DNA from: an uncultured Chitinophagaceae bacterium
GTDB taxonomy: Bacteria; Bacteroidota; Bacteroidia; Chitinophagales; Chitinophagaceae
NCBI GenBank assembly: GCA_937981995.1
Contig: CALJNC010000031.1
Location: 1 to 64,000, forward strand
Length of the DNA: 64,000 nucleotides
Direction: 5' to 3'
Shown here: piece after piece, positions 49,541 through 59,050 of the stretch
Layout of the letters: every line of letters starts with the position of its first letter
Numbering within the stretch: the stretch's first letter is position 1
Notes under the pieces: generated by a model
What the model was told of the DNA's origin: nothing
Databases searched by the model: none
Seen by the model: only the letters and a program-made list of their open reading frames with translations
Program-made: the position numbers and the translations under genes

Positions 49541-52060
49541 ATGTGTTCAATAGATAAATACCTTACTCTTATTCTTACTTTTGTTTTATTGAGTCATTGT
49601 GCCATAGCCCAACCTCCCTGTCAAAATGGGAATGATGGCTTTATATACATACAGCAAGGTTCGGGTATTCAAAACTATGATCCCGCATTGCCTATTTCGG
49701 CAACCAATCCTGTATTAAATACAATACCTAATGGAGGGGGAGGTTTAGCAGTTGCAAATAATTTAAATGGCCCTGGGCCTTCACCAACTTTTTATGCGGT
49801 TTCTGGAGGGAACTATATTTACTGGAATGGAGTTACTTGGGTTAATACGGGCCACTCGGCTGGAGTAGGAGGTTTTGTAAATCCGGGTGGTGCAGGAAAC
49901 TTTATTTTTAACTATACGGCAGGTGGTGCCATATCTAAGTATGATGGTACAGGTAATGCAACTGTATTATTTACCATACCTGGTTTTGGTAGTGGGGGCC
50001 CTTTTGATGTAGTAGGAAATTGTGATGGAAGTTTTTACGTTTTACGTACAGATACAACTGGTAATAATCCAGGTTTTATGCGACGATATGATCCCAATGG
50101 TGTGTTGTTACAGTCCTGGGCTGTAACAGGAACTTGGGGAACAGCCGGAGGTGGTTTTGCAATCGTAGATAATGTAGTGTACTATCATAATACAAGTGGT
50201 TTTAAAAGCGCTGTATTAAGCAGTGGACCTGTACTTAATTTTTCAAATGTTGGCGTAACGATTCCAAATCCAAGTGATATGGCCAATTGTGCAGTATGTC
50301 CTAAGGATACTATTTATTATTGTAATGATGCTCCGCCCTCTATATTAAATACCAGTTTAGCGGGTGCAATTACTTGGACTATTCAATCTGGTAGTGCAAC
50401 TATTAATCCCATGGGGCAAAATGCTATGGTGCAAGTTTCTGCAAATTCTGTAATTACAGCAAGTTCAAGTACTGTACCAGTAGTGGATACTTTTGTAGTA
50501 ATGTTTGTAAATGCCAATGTAAATGCGGGTGTTGATTTTGCTATAGCAGGTTGTAATCCTTTTACTGATACTTTAAATGGAATTGTATCAGGTACCGATA
50601 CTTCCTATACGTATAATATTGCTTGGTTACCAGCCGCAAATGTTATTGGAGGTGCAGGGACTCCTACACCTACTGTTACTCAAAATGTATTTACAAGATA
50701 CTATTTGACCGTTTCAACCCCTGGCGATCAAGGAGGGTGTTTTTGGCAAGACTCAGTAGATGTTGATGTAGAAGACTTTACCCCTTTAGCTAATTTTGAT
50801 TTTGATATTGGATTAGGTTGTACAAATGATACTGTCGCCTTTACAAATACTTCTACGTTAAATCCAAACGGGAATCCAAATTATCAATGGACTTTTGGAG
50901 ATGGAAACTTTAGTTCACAATCTGATCCATTACACATTTACGGAGTTCAAAATAGTTATAACGTAATCTTACAAGTAACTGACAATGGTTGCGTTGATGA
51001 TTCTGTCATTGCGATTGATGTAAGACACCCTTTAGTAGCAGATTTTCTTATTTCAAATAATGGGATTGCCGGAGATGACTCAATTTGTTTAGGTCAATCA
51101 TTTATTTTTAGTCCTTCTACTACGCCATTGGCAGGTACAGCACCTATTGTATTTGATTGGAATTTTGGTGATGGTAATAGTTTGTTGGGCGTTGTGGGTT
51201 CTCAACAGGTATATAATTATACTACACCAGGCACGTATCAGGTAACTATGATTATTACAGATACAATTGGTTGTAAGGATTCTATTACAAAAACAGTTTT
51301 TGTAGACGTACCTGCTTATGTTGATTTAAGTGCTACTCCCACTGAAATATGTGTAGGTCAAAAAGTTTACTTTACAGATTCTATAGCACCAAATACATTC
51401 AATGTAACATATGATTTTGGAGACGGAACGGTTTTAAATAATTTGCACAACCCAATTCATTCTTACGAGAATCCGGGTACGTATATCGTAAACCTAAATG
51501 GACAGTACCTAGTTTGTCCTGATGCAGATACTAGTATTTCAATACAAGTAAATGAGTACGCTCAAATTAACTTAGGAGAAGATAAAGAATTGTGCCCCGG
51601 TTTAGATTCACTTATTGTTTTAGAAGATATTGATAACCCTAGTCAGATACTTACATGGAGTACGGGTGTTACAGCTCCTAATATATCAGTTGGGATATAT
51701 GAAACGGGCCGCTATTTTGCTACAGCAGATAATAATGGTTGTAGTACCACAGATAGTATATGGGTAAAACGTAATTGTTACCTTAATATCCCAAATAGTT
51801 TTTCGCCAAATGGCGATGGCTTAAATGATTACTTTATTCCACGTCAATTACTAAGTAGTGGATTGCAGGAGTTTAGTATGAAAATATTTAACCGTTGGGG
51901 CGAATTAGTTTTCCAAGGTACAAATATTGATGGCCGTGGTTGGGATGGAAACTATGGTGGCAAGCAACAAAAAAACGGAGTATACATATATATGATAGAA
52001 GCGCAATGGATGAATGGATATCGTAATAGCTTTAATGGCAATGTTACTTTGATACGATAA
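49541..52060 (+). CDS. Type IX-secreted surface protein with PKD domains and gliding-motility-associated C-terminal domain
   Basis: 839-aa exported protein. Signal peptide to ~residue 23, a beta-propeller-like or Cys-poor N-terminal region to ~250 (GGGLAVANNLNGPGPSP; SKYDGTGNATVLFTIPGFGSGG), then at least three PKD-type Ig domains marked by WTFGDGNFSSQSDPLH, FDWNFGDGNSLLG and YDFGDGTVLNNLHNPIHSYENPGTY. The last ~80 residues form the CHU_C/gliding domain: IPNSFSPNGDGLNDYF, MKIFNRWGELVFQ, GRGWDGNYGGKQQKNGVYIYMIEA, which targets proteins to the T9SS. Adhesin or surface-coat role inferred. Followed by a bidirectional terminator. Confidence 0.92.
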   Translation: MCSIDKYLTLILTFVLLSHCAIAQPPCQNGNDGFIYIQQGSGIQNYDPALPISATNPVLNTIPNGGGGLAVANNLNGPGPSPTFYAVSGGNYIYWNGVTWVNTGHSAGVGGFVNPGGAGNFIFNYTAGGAISKYDGTGNATVLFTIPGFGSGGPFDVVGNCDGSFYVLRTDTTGNNPGFMRRYDPNGVLLQSWAVTGTWGTAGGGFAIVDNVVYYHNTSGFKSAVLSSGPVLNFSNVGVTIPNPSDMANCAVCPKDTIYYCNDAPPSILNTSLAGAITWTIQSGSATINPMGQNAMVQVSANSVITASSSTVPVVDTFVVMFVNANVNAGVDFAIAGCNPFTDTLNGIVSGTDTSYTYNIAWLPAANVIGGAGTPTPTVTQNVFTRYYLTVSTPGDQGGCFWQDSVDVDVEDFTPLANFDFDIGLGCTNDTVAFTNTSTLNPNGNPNYQWTFGDGNFSSQSDPLHIYGVQNSYNVILQVTDNGCVDDSVIAIDVRHPLVADFLISNNGIAGDDSICLGQSFIFSPSTTPLAGTAPIVFDWNFGDGNSLLGVVGSQQVYNYTTPGTYQVTMIITDTIGCKDSITKTVFVDVPAYVDLSATPTEICVGQKVYFTDSIAPNTFNVTYDFGDGTVLNNLHNPIHSYENPGTYIVNLNGQYLVCPDADTSISIQVNEYAQINLGEDKELCPGLDSLIVLEDIDNPSQILTWSTGVTAPNISVGIYETGRYFATADNNGCSTTDSIWVKRNCYLNIPNSFSPNGDGLNDYFIPRQLLSSGLQEFSMKIFNRWGELVFQGTNIDGRGWDGNYGGKQQKNGVYIYMIEAQWMNGYRNSFNGNVTLIR

Positions 52061-52079
52061 AATTGTTCTATAAATAAAA

Positions 52080-52103
52080 GACCCCCTTATTTCTAAGAGG
52101 GTC
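52080..52103. terminator. Bidirectional terminator
   Basis: GACCCCCTT (52080-52088) and AAGAGGGTC (52095-52103) pair across a 6-nt loop (ATTTCT). It lies between the convergent surface-protein and SPT-like genes. Confidence 0.75.
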
Positions 52104-52125
52104 AAAACGTATTGTTTAAAAAATA

Positions 52126-53373
52126 TTAGGACGCTACCTTCTCGGCAAATTCTTTAGGATATTCTTTCCCATCTAGTTTTCTTTTTACTTCTTTAAATGC
52201 AGCAATTGTTTCATCTATATCTTCAAACGTATGCACTGCCGTAGGTATTAAGCGTAAAATAATTTGTCCTTTGGGTATAACCGGGTAGGTTACTAATGAG
52301 CAAAAGATATTAAAATTCTCACGAAGATCTTTTGTAAGATGCGTTGCTTCATTAATGCCACCATGCATAAATACTGGTGTTACACATGAATCAGTTTTAC
52401 CGATGTCTAAACCGGCATCACTCAATCCTTTTTGAAGCTTGTGTACATTGGCCCAAAGCTTTTCTTTATGCTCAGGTTGTGTACGTAGCATTTCCAATCG
52501 TTTAATGTTACCTACAACTAGTGGCATAGGTAATGATTTTGCAAATATTTGCGATCGCATGTTGTACATAAGGTAATTGATAATATCAGAATCACCAGCT
52601 ACAAAAGCTCCAACACTTCCCATACTTTTTGCAAAGGTTGAAAAGTAAACATCAATCTCGTCTTGGCAACCTTGCTCTTCACCAGCTCCAGCGCCTGTTT
52701 CTCCAAGCGTACCAAAACCATGCGCATCATCTACCAATAATCTAAAGTCGTATTTCTCACGCAATGCACAAATTTCTTTTAGTTTACCTTGATCTCCGGC
52801 CATGCCGTAAACTCCTTCTGTAATTACTAAAATGCCTCCGCCAGTATTTCCTACTTTTTCTTGTGCGCGTAGAATTTGTTTTTCTAGGTCACTTATATCG
52901 TTATGCTTAAAAACATAGCGGTGAGCTGTACTCATACGCAAACCGTCAATTATACAAGCATGACACTCAGCATCATATACTGCTACATCATGACGGCCAA
53001 GTAAGCTATCCACTATAGATACCATTCCTTGGTATCCAAAGTTTAATAAGTAAGCTTGTTCTTTTGATACAAATTCAGCTAATTGCTCCTCTAATTGCTC
53101 GTGCAAGCTAGTATGACCACTCATCATACGAGCGCCCATAGGGTAAGCTAAACCATAATCTCTTGCAGCTTCTTCATCTGCTTTTCTTACATCTGGGTGA
53201 TTACCTAAACCAAGATAATTATTCAAGCTCCAAACAATACGTTCTTTGCCCTGAAACATCATTCTATTGGAAAGTTCTCCTTCTAATTTAGGAAAAACGT
53301 AATAGCCATGTGCCTGGTGCTGATAGCGACCTAGCGTCCCTTTGTTTTTAAATTTATCGAATAAATCTGCCAT
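52126..53373 (-). CDS. PLP-dependent alpha-oxoamine synthase, serine palmitoyltransferase-like
   Basis: 415-aa cytoplasmic enzyme of the alpha-oxoamine synthase family (SPT, KBL, BioF, cysteate acyltransferase). PLP site: Lys249 in STFAKSMGSVGAF, VDDAHGFGTLG (Asp216, His218) and ECHACI with the ring-stacking His at 138; R-x-G-type YPMGARMMSGHTSLHEQLE near 78-95. The N-terminal extension MADLFDKFKNKGTLGRYQHQ and the overall spacing match Bacteroidota SPT and sulfonolipid (cysteate) enzymes rather than BioF or KBL, so it probably starts sphingolipid or sulfonolipid synthesis. Serine versus cysteate cannot be told apart by eye. A TAAATTTG promoter element (53414-53421) lies 40 nt upstream. Confidence 0.85.
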   Translation of the reverse strand: MADLFDKFKNKGTLGRYQHQAHGYYVFPKLEGELSNRMMFQGKERIVWSLNNYLGLGNHPDVRKADEEAARDYGLAYPMGARMMSGHTSLHEQLEEQLAEFVSKEQAYLLNFGYQGMVSIVDSLLGRHDVAVYDAECHACIIDGLRMSTAHRYVFKHNDISDLEKQILRAQEKVGNTGGGILVITEGVYGMAGDQGKLKEICALREKYDFRLLVDDAHGFGTLGETGAGAGEEQGCQDEIDVYFSTFAKSMGSVGAFVAGDSDIINYLMYNMRSQIFAKSLPMPLVVGNIKRLEMLRTQPEHKEKLWANVHKLQKGLSDAGLDIGKTDSCVTPVFMHGGINEATHLTKDLRENFNIFCSLVTYPVIPKGQIILRLIPTAVHTFEDIDETIAAFKEVKRKLDGKEYPKEFAEKVAS

Positions 53374-53413
53374 ACTTTATGTTTAGTATCAAACTTGATA
53401 AGTTGATATGGTG

Positions 53414-53421
53414 CAAATTTA
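53414..53421 (-). promoter_or_regulatory. TAnnTTTG promoter -7 element for the SPT-like gene
   Basis: TAAATTTG followed by CACC on the minus strand, 40 nt before the start, so this gene has a longer leader than most here. Confidence 0.4.
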
Positions 53422-53487
53422 CAACTTTAGAATTCTGATTTGTTATTTAATAATCCCATTTTTGCTAACAAATTATAAAAGTGGATA

Positions 53488-55092
53488 ATGAGTAAAAAGT
53501 TATTAATCCTTATCTGGATTGGTTTTGGAGGGTTTTCGCTTCAGGCCCAAACCGTGAATAAGCCTAAAGTGGTAATAGGTATTGTAATAGATCAAATGCG
53601 TGCAGATTATTTAAATGTGTTTAATAAGCATTATGGTAATAAAGGTTTTAATTTATTAAAAAATAAAGGTGCTTGGTTTACTAATTGCTATATTAATTAC
53701 TTGCCGGCTTATACCGGGCCGGGTCATGCATGTATTTATACTGGCAGTGTGCCAAGTATTCATGGCATAGTAGGTAATAATTGGTATGATAAAAAAAATG
53801 CTAGCAATATGTATTGTGTAGCAGATGCAAAAGAAAATGCTATTGGCGGTAGCGAAATTGCCGGACATATTAGTCCGCGCAATTTAAAAGTGACAACGAT
53901 TGCAGATGAGTTAAGATTGTCAACCAATCACCGCTCGCGCACTTTTGCTATATCCTTAAAAGATAGGGGAGCAGTTTTACCAGGTGGGCATACATCAAAT
54001 GCCTCATACTGGATGGATGATGAGAAAGGTTATTTCATGACAAGTACATTTTATATGAATCAGTTACCTGAATGGGTAAACCGTTTTAATAATAAAGGGC
54101 TTGCAAGAAAATATTTGAATCTAGGTTGGAATACCTTATCCGATAAAAGCAAGTACCTATATGCTCAGCAAGATGAAAATGATTTTGAAGGAAAATTTGG
54201 CGATCAAGCAAGAACCAGTTCCCCTTATAATTTTAAATCGATGGGTAATAAATATATAAAAAAAACACCCTATGGCAATAGCATTCTTTTTGATTTTGCT
54301 AAACAAGCAATTCTAAACGAAAAAATAGGCCAACAAAACGAAACAGATTTTTTAGCCTTGAGCTTTTCTGCTACTGATTATATAGGACACGTATTTGGTC
54401 CTAATAGCTTAGAGGTAGAAGATACCTATGCGCGTTTTGATAAAGATCTGGCTAGTTTTATAGACTTTTTAAATGCACAATATGGCAAGGATAATTACCT
54501 GCTTTTCTTAACAGCTGATCATGGTGCGGCTAACAATCCTAATTACCTAAAAAGTAAAAAAATACCAGCCGGTTATTTCTTTGACCAAAAAGAACAACTA
54601 GCCTTAAACGAGCATCTCGAAAAAAAGTTTGGGAAGAAGGATTTATGTGTGCGTTTAATGAATTGTCAGGTTTATTTAAACCATGCTTTGATTGATAATA
54701 AAAAGCAAGGCGATGAAATTATAGAAGAGATTGTATCCTATTATAATGCACATGATTTAATTCAAATGGCTTTTAAATCAAACAGGGTAAATGATGTAGT
54801 GATGCCTAGTTTCCTAATGCAGTATTATAGCAATAGTTATTTTATAAAACGCTCAGGTGATGTAACGCTTTTATTTTCACCTTCGGTTTTAGACGCATAC
54901 TCTTATACCGGAACATCCCATGGCGCTTGGAGTGCATATGATACCCATATTCCATTGTTGTTTTATGGTCGGGGTGTTTTTTCTGGGATGAAAAGTAAAA
55001 AAGTATTTATGACAGATATTGCCCCTACCATTGCCAATATGTTAGGTATTACACCTCCTAACGGAAGCATAGGCAATGTGATTATAAAATAA
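53488..55092 (+). CDS. pafA: PafA-type alkaline phosphatase (phosphate-irrepressible)
   Basis: Periplasmic/secreted zinc phosphomonoesterase of the alkaline phosphatase superfamily, as in Elizabethkingia PafA. Signal peptide to ~residue 20. Zinc ligand Asp35 in GIVIDQMRAD, nucleophile Thr76 in LPAYTGPGHACIYTGS, Asn97/98 in GIVGNNWYDK, and the Lys158-x-Arg160 pair in AISLKDRGAVLPGG, which is the arrangement distinguishing PafA monoesterases from NPP diesterases. Further zinc ligands appear in SFSATDYIGHVFGP, LTADHGAAN and GTSHGAW. 534 aa, full length. It is divergent from the SPT-like gene and convergent with rpoD; no pho-box type element was noticed. Confidence 0.9.
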   Translation: MSKKLLILIWIGFGGFSLQAQTVNKPKVVIGIVIDQMRADYLNVFNKHYGNKGFNLLKNKGAWFTNCYINYLPAYTGPGHACIYTGSVPSIHGIVGNNWYDKKNASNMYCVADAKENAIGGSEIAGHISPRNLKVTTIADELRLSTNHRSRTFAISLKDRGAVLPGGHTSNASYWMDDEKGYFMTSTFYMNQLPEWVNRFNNKGLARKYLNLGWNTLSDKSKYLYAQQDENDFEGKFGDQARTSSPYNFKSMGNKYIKKTPYGNSILFDFAKQAILNEKIGQQNETDFLALSFSATDYIGHVFGPNSLEVEDTYARFDKDLASFIDFLNAQYGKDNYLLFLTADHGAANNPNYLKSKKIPAGYFFDQKEQLALNEHLEKKFGKKDLCVRLMNCQVYLNHALIDNKKQGDEIIEEIVSYYNAHDLIQMAFKSNRVNDVVMPSFLMQYYSNSYFIKRSGDVTLLFSPSVLDAYSYTGTSHGAWSAYDTHIPLLFYGRGVFSGMKSKKVFMTDIAPTIANMLGITPPNGSIGNVIIK

Positions 55093-55101
55093 GAGAGAAT
55101 T

Positions 55102-55971
55102 CTATGCTCCTAAGTAATGCTTTAAGTGATTACTGCGCGATGTATTTCTAAGTTTTAAAATGGCCTTGTCTTTAATTTGACGCACTCGTTCACGAGTAAG
55201 GCTAAATCGAGTACCAATGTCCTCTAAACTTAAAGGATGGTCGGTATCAATACCATAAAACAGTTTTAATACATTCTTCTGACGATCAGTAAGTGAGCTC
55301 AGGCTTCTTTTTAATTCGCAGCTTAGGCTTTCAGTATGCGCTAAGTCTTTATCTACAGATGTTGCATTAGGGTCTTCAAGTACATCTAATAGTTTGTTTT
55401 CCTCACCATTACTAAAAGGAGCATCCATACTTACATGTCTTGATGCTGATGCAATCGTAGATTCTACTTCTGCTCTGTTTAAATCTAAAAGTTTGGCTAG
55501 CTCATCTGAGCTAGGTGCTCTGCCTAGTTCTTGCTCTAATTGCGAAACAGCTTTATTAATCCTGTTAGTTAATCCTACCTTATTCAGCGGTAATCTTACA
55601 ATTCTACTTTGCTCAGCAAGTGCTTGCAAAATACTCTGGCGAATCCACCATACGGCATAGGATATAAATTTGAAACCTCTTGTTTCATCAAAACGTTTAG
55701 CGGCTTTTATAAGGCCCACATTTCCTTCATTTATTAAGTCGCTGAGCGATAATCCTTGATTTTGGTATTGTTTTGCAACTGAGACTACAAATCTCAAATT
55801 TGCTTTTGTCATTTTATCAAGGGCAAATTGGTCTCCTTGTTTTATTCTTTTGGCTAGGGCTACTTCCTCTTCGGGGGTTATTAAGTTTACTTTTCCAATT
55901 TCTTGAAGATACTTTTCTAGTGATTGGCTTTCTCGGTTGGTTATGGATTTTGTAATTTTTAGCTGGCGCAT
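55102..55971 (-). CDS. rpoD: Primary sigma factor RpoD/SigA (short Bacteroidota type)
   Basis: Housekeeping sigma factor. Region 1.2 [27 protein letters not shown], region 2 with [58 protein letters not shown], region 3, and region 4 ending in [31 protein letters not shown]. At ~290 aa it lacks region 1.1, the normal state in Bacteroidota, whose promoters read TTG-N19..21-TAnnTTTG, exactly the elements seen in this window. The frame opens at 55983 and I choose the ATG at 55971 ([22 protein letters not shown]), the family N terminus. Confidence 0.95.
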   Translation of the reverse strand: MRQLKITKSITNRESQSLEKYLQEIGKVNLITPEEEVALAKRIKQGDQFALDKMTKANLRFVVSVAKQYQNQGLSLSDLINEGNVGLIKAAKRFDETRGFKFISYAVWWIRQSILQALAEQSRIVRLPLNKVGLTNRINKAVSQLEQELGRAPSSDELAKLLDLNRAEVESTIASASRHVSMDAPFSNGEENKLLDVLEDPNATSVDKDLAHTESLSCELKRSLSSLTDRQKNVLKLFYGIDTDHPLSLEDIGTRFSLTRERVRQIKDKAILKLRNTSRSNHLKHYLGA

Positions 55972-56178
55972 AGACATAAGCAAATAGTTTTTATATAGAT
56001 TTTAAATAGGCAATTTTCTGGGATAAATAGGATTCTCAGAGAATTGTCATCTAAATGTAAATATTTTCCTAATGATTCCCAAATTTTGTTTTACGTTTTT
56101 GCGCAGGCTAAAGGGAAAAAAATAAGCTGAAAACTTTGTTTTAAATTCGATTGGCTTATTATTGTAGCCTTACGAGTT

Positions 56179-56562
56179 ATGGCTAAAAAACAAGAATATA
56201 CGATCGAGTTTCCGATCAATTGTAGCACAAGCGTTTTGTACAATTTACTAGCATCTAGTGATGGTTTAAGCGAGTGGTTTGCAGATAAAGTAGACGCAGT
56301 AGATAATGTTTTTCATTTTTCATGGGATGGTGGTTCGCCAGATAGTGCTGAGGTAATAGATTCTGCTGAGAATGTATTTATTCGTTACCAGTGGGAGTGG
56401 ATGGATGAAGGTGAGTTTTTTGAGTTTCGTATAGAAAGCAGCGATATCACAAAAGAAAACATCCTGCACATAACTGACTTTGCTGATAAAGGTGAAGTGG
56501 ACGACCAAATAACACTTTGGGAAAGTCAAATTAAAGAGTTGAAACAGCGAATGGGTGCTTAG
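56179..56562 (+). CDS. START-like domain protein (AHSA1/SRPBCC type)
   Basis: 127-aa cytoplasmic protein of the START-like (SRPBCC) superfamily common in Bacteroidota: INCSTSVLYNLLASSDGLSEWFADKVD near 13-39, FHFSWDGGSPDSAEVIDS, YQWEWMDEGEFFEFRIESSDITKENILHITDFADK and a C-terminal helix (QITLWESQIKELKQRMGA). It would form a helix-grip cavity for a hydrophobic ligand, unknown. It is a single gene with a strong terminator behind it and rpoD divergent in front. Confidence 0.85.
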   Translation: MAKKQEYTIEFPINCSTSVLYNLLASSDGLSEWFADKVDAVDNVFHFSWDGGSPDSAEVIDSAENVFIRYQWEWMDEGEFFEFRIESSDITKENILHITDFADKGEVDDQITLWESQIKELKQRMGA

Positions 56563-56594
56563 TTGTACCTAGCACTTGTTATTCAGATATTTTA

Positions 56595-56619
56595 AGAAGC
56601 CAAACGGCTTCTTTTTTTT
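56595..56619 (+). terminator. Rho-independent terminator after the START-like gene
   Basis: AGAAGCC (56595-56601), loop AAAC, GGCTTCT (56606-56612), then a run of eight T. Textbook intrinsic terminator. Confidence 0.85.
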
Positions 56620-56685
56620 ATTCCCAAGTTCATGATTTTAGCATAACTACTAGAGTCTAAATACGTAGTACTTACCGCTAAGCCT

Positions 56686-56693
56686 TACTTTTG
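56686..56693 (+). promoter_or_regulatory. TAnnTTTG promoter -7 element for the LptF/G gene
   Basis: TACTTTTG lies 53 nt before the ATG at 56747; no convincing TTG at -33. Confidence 0.35.
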
Positions 56694-56746
56694 GTTTTTA
56701 AAATTGTTTATTATTAAGTAGCAGCTACTTACTATTAAATACAACT

Positions 56747-58156
56747 ATGCGCACCTTAGCACGTTTTTCCATAAAAGGCTTTTTGCCTAAACTGATAGCC
56801 GCTTTTTTTGTGGTCTGGTTTGCGTTTATCATATGGTATTTATGGTTGTACATAGATGATTATATAGGTAAAGGACTTGATGCTTTAACCATACTCAATA
56901 CCTTAGGCCTGCAAACACTTCCTTTAGTGCCTATTGCGCTGCCATTAAGTGTATTGTTTTCATCGATTATTTATTTTGGCGAGTTGGGTGAAAGCTCTGA
57001 ATTAACTGCGCTTAAATCTTCGGGGATTTCTTTAATGAAGTATCTGAGGCCATTGCTTGTTTTTGTAATCATACTAGCCATTGGTAGTTTTTTCTTTAAT
57101 GATAAAATAATACCTAAGGCTCAAATCCGTGCGATTAAAACGTACTACGAAGTGTCTAATAAAAAGCCAGCTTTAAATATAAAAGAAGGGGAATTTTACT
57201 CTGAGATACCAAAGCATGTTATTTATGTAAGAAAAAAGGACAAAGACAATAGCACAATACATGGTGTAAAGATTTATGATAATTCTGCTGGCTTTGAGCA
57301 GCAAAAAGTGATTTTGGCTAAGAAAGGTAAAATGTTTGTCACCGATGATAATGCAGCGCTGATATTTGAGCTATACGATGGTTGGCGTTACGAAGAAAGT
57401 TATAAACCCGCCACGGAAAGCAATGACCAAATACGGCTAGGGTTTAAATACTATAAAAAGGTCTTTGATTTAAAAGAGTTTGATTTACAAAAAACAAGTG
57501 AGGATTATTTTAAGGATATGCGCCGAGCAATGAGCGTAGATCGTATAGCCAAAGAAATAGATACCGCTCAAATTAAGCTAGATAATAGTGGTGATTATAT
57601 CACACAAATTTTGTCATCTTACTTATCAAAAAGAGATACGAGTATTAAGATCATGGATACTGCCGCAATGAGTATATCTCAGTTCATTGATAATGATTCT
57701 GTTTTTGCCAAAGCAGCTACTGCAGCTGAGGTAAATGCACGCAGTGTAAAGAATGCTATTGAAATAAATATTCAAAATAAAAAACTACATATTAAAAATC
57801 TAGCTGAGCACAAAATTGAGTGGCATCGAAGGTTTACAATACCCTTTGCTTGTCTGTTATTATTTGTGATAGGAGCTGCTTTGGGCGCAATTATTCGCAA
57901 AGGAGGATTGGGTATGCCATTTATTGTAGCGGTTATATTTTTTGCCATACTGCATATATTAAATACTGTTGGAGAAAAAATGGCCGCCAATCAAACGCTT
58001 GAGCCTTGGCAAGGCATGTGGTTATCTTCTTTTGTATTAGGTGTTCTGGGTCTAATTTTATTAAGCAAGGCAAATAGCGATGCGCCTGTATTGAATAAAG
58101 AGTGGTACTTTAGAACCTGGAAAAAGGCCAAAAAGCTTATAGGAAAGGAAGTATGA
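56747..58156 (+). CDS. LptF/LptG-family lipopolysaccharide transport permease
   Basis: Inner-membrane permease of the Lpt ABC machine that extracts LPS toward the periplasmic bridge. Layout is classic YjgP/YjgQ: three N-terminal transmembrane helices (FVVWFAFIIWYLWLYI; LQTLPLVPIALPLSVLFSSIIYFGELGE; LLVFVIILAIGSFFFND), a ~230-residue periplasmic beta-jellyroll region (EGEFYSEIPKHVIYVRKKDK; KGKMFVTDDNAALIFELYDGWRYEES), a long charged helical part, and three C-terminal helices (FTIPFACLLLFVIGAALGAIIRKGGLGMP; FIVAVIFFAILHILNTVGEK). LptF versus LptG not decided. Overlaps kdsB by 4 nt (ATGA). Confidence 0.93.
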   Translation: MRTLARFSIKGFLPKLIAAFFVVWFAFIIWYLWLYIDDYIGKGLDALTILNTLGLQTLPLVPIALPLSVLFSSIIYFGELGESSELTALKSSGISLMKYLRPLLVFVIILAIGSFFFNDKIIPKAQIRAIKTYYEVSNKKPALNIKEGEFYSEIPKHVIYVRKKDKDNSTIHGVKIYDNSAGFEQQKVILAKKGKMFVTDDNAALIFELYDGWRYEESYKPATESNDQIRLGFKYYKKVFDLKEFDLQKTSEDYFKDMRRAMSVDRIAKEIDTAQIKLDNSGDYITQILSSYLSKRDTSIKIMDTAAMSISQFIDNDSVFAKAATAAEVNARSVKNAIEINIQNKKLHIKNLAEHKIEWHRRFTIPFACLLLFVIGAALGAIIRKGGLGMPFIVAVIFFAILHILNTVGEKMAANQTLEPWQGMWLSSFVLGVLGLILLSKANSDAPVLNKEWYFRTWKKAKKLIGKEV

Positions 58157-58893
58157 ATAGCAAAGAAAACAGAATAGCCCTTATACCGGCAAGATTGGAA
58201 AGTCAGCGACTTCCCAAAAAGCTGTTGTTGCCATTGGGTGGCTTGCCTATCATTGTGCGCACGTATCAAACCGTTGTACGATCGGGCTTGTTTGATAAGG
58301 TCATTGTTATCTGCAATCATTCTAGTTTGGCCGCCGTGCTAGCTGAACATAATTGTGAGTATATTTTTAATGATGCGCACTTTGAAAGTGGTACCGATCG
58401 AATAGCAAATGAACTTTCAAATTTCCCATATGACATTGTAGTGAACGTACAAGGCGATGAACCATTCATTAAAAAGAATCAATTAGAGTATTTGATTGAA
58501 TTATTTGATAATGAAGTAGTTGATATATCTACATTAAAGTATAAGATTAATATAAAAGCGGAAATTGATAATCCCAATAACGTAAAAATCGTTTGCAATG
58601 AGCAGGGGAGAGCGTTGTTTTTTTCGCGCAGTGCAATTCCATTTCAGCGGGATGAAAATTACTCAATGGATACCTATAAGCATATTGGAGTGTATGGGTA
58701 CAAAAGATCGGCATTGCTAAAGTTGAGTCAGCTAAAACCTTCGGCTTTAGAATTGGCTGAAAAATTGGAAAACCTTAGAATGATCGAGCATGGATTTTAT
58801 GTGGCTGTGGCCGAAGTAAATGAGCCGCCAATAGCTATTGATACACAGGAAGATTATGATTCTGCAGTGCGCTATCTTCAAAATAAGAAGTAG
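58153..58893 (+). CDS. kdsB: 3-deoxy-manno-octulosonate cytidylyltransferase
   Basis: Activates Kdo with CTP for LPS core synthesis. Visible: IALIPARLESQRLPKKLLLPLGGLPIIVRTYQ near residues 8-38, HFESGTDRIANEL near 77-89, VNVQGDEPFIKKNQLEYLI near 96-115, and FSRSAIPFQRDENYSMDTYKHIGVYGYKR. 246 aa, normal. It overlaps the LptF/G gene by 4 nt, so LPS activation and transport genes are translationally coupled, an arrangement that makes metabolic sense. Confidence 0.96.
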   Translation: MNSKENRIALIPARLESQRLPKKLLLPLGGLPIIVRTYQTVVRSGLFDKVIVICNHSSLAAVLAEHNCEYIFNDAHFESGTDRIANELSNFPYDIVVNVQGDEPFIKKNQLEYLIELFDNEVVDISTLKYKINIKAEIDNPNNVKIVCNEQGRALFFSRSAIPFQRDENYSMDTYKHIGVYGYKRSALLKLSQLKPSALELAEKLENLRMIEHGFYVAVAEVNEPPIAIDTQEDYDSAVRYLQNKK

Positions 58894-59019
58894 GTTAAGT
58901 CAGTATGCTAGTTTTTGACATTTTTTTGAGTTGTTGAAAAAAAATATGGCACATTATTTGATTGATTATCAGTGTGTTATAAAATTACTTTTTTCTCTTT
59001 TCAGTTTTTGGAATATTTT

Positions 59020-59050
59020 TTGATAAGTTGAAGCTTTCAACGTACTTTTG
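59020..59050 (+). promoter_or_regulatory. Complete rpoB promoter (TTG-N20-TACTTTTG)
   Basis: TTG at 59020-59022, 20 nt, TACTTTTG at 59043-59050, then GCCC. The rpoB start is 120 nt further on, so this gene has a long leader, in contrast to the short leaders elsewhere. It replaces the usual read-through from rplJL. Confidence 0.65.
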
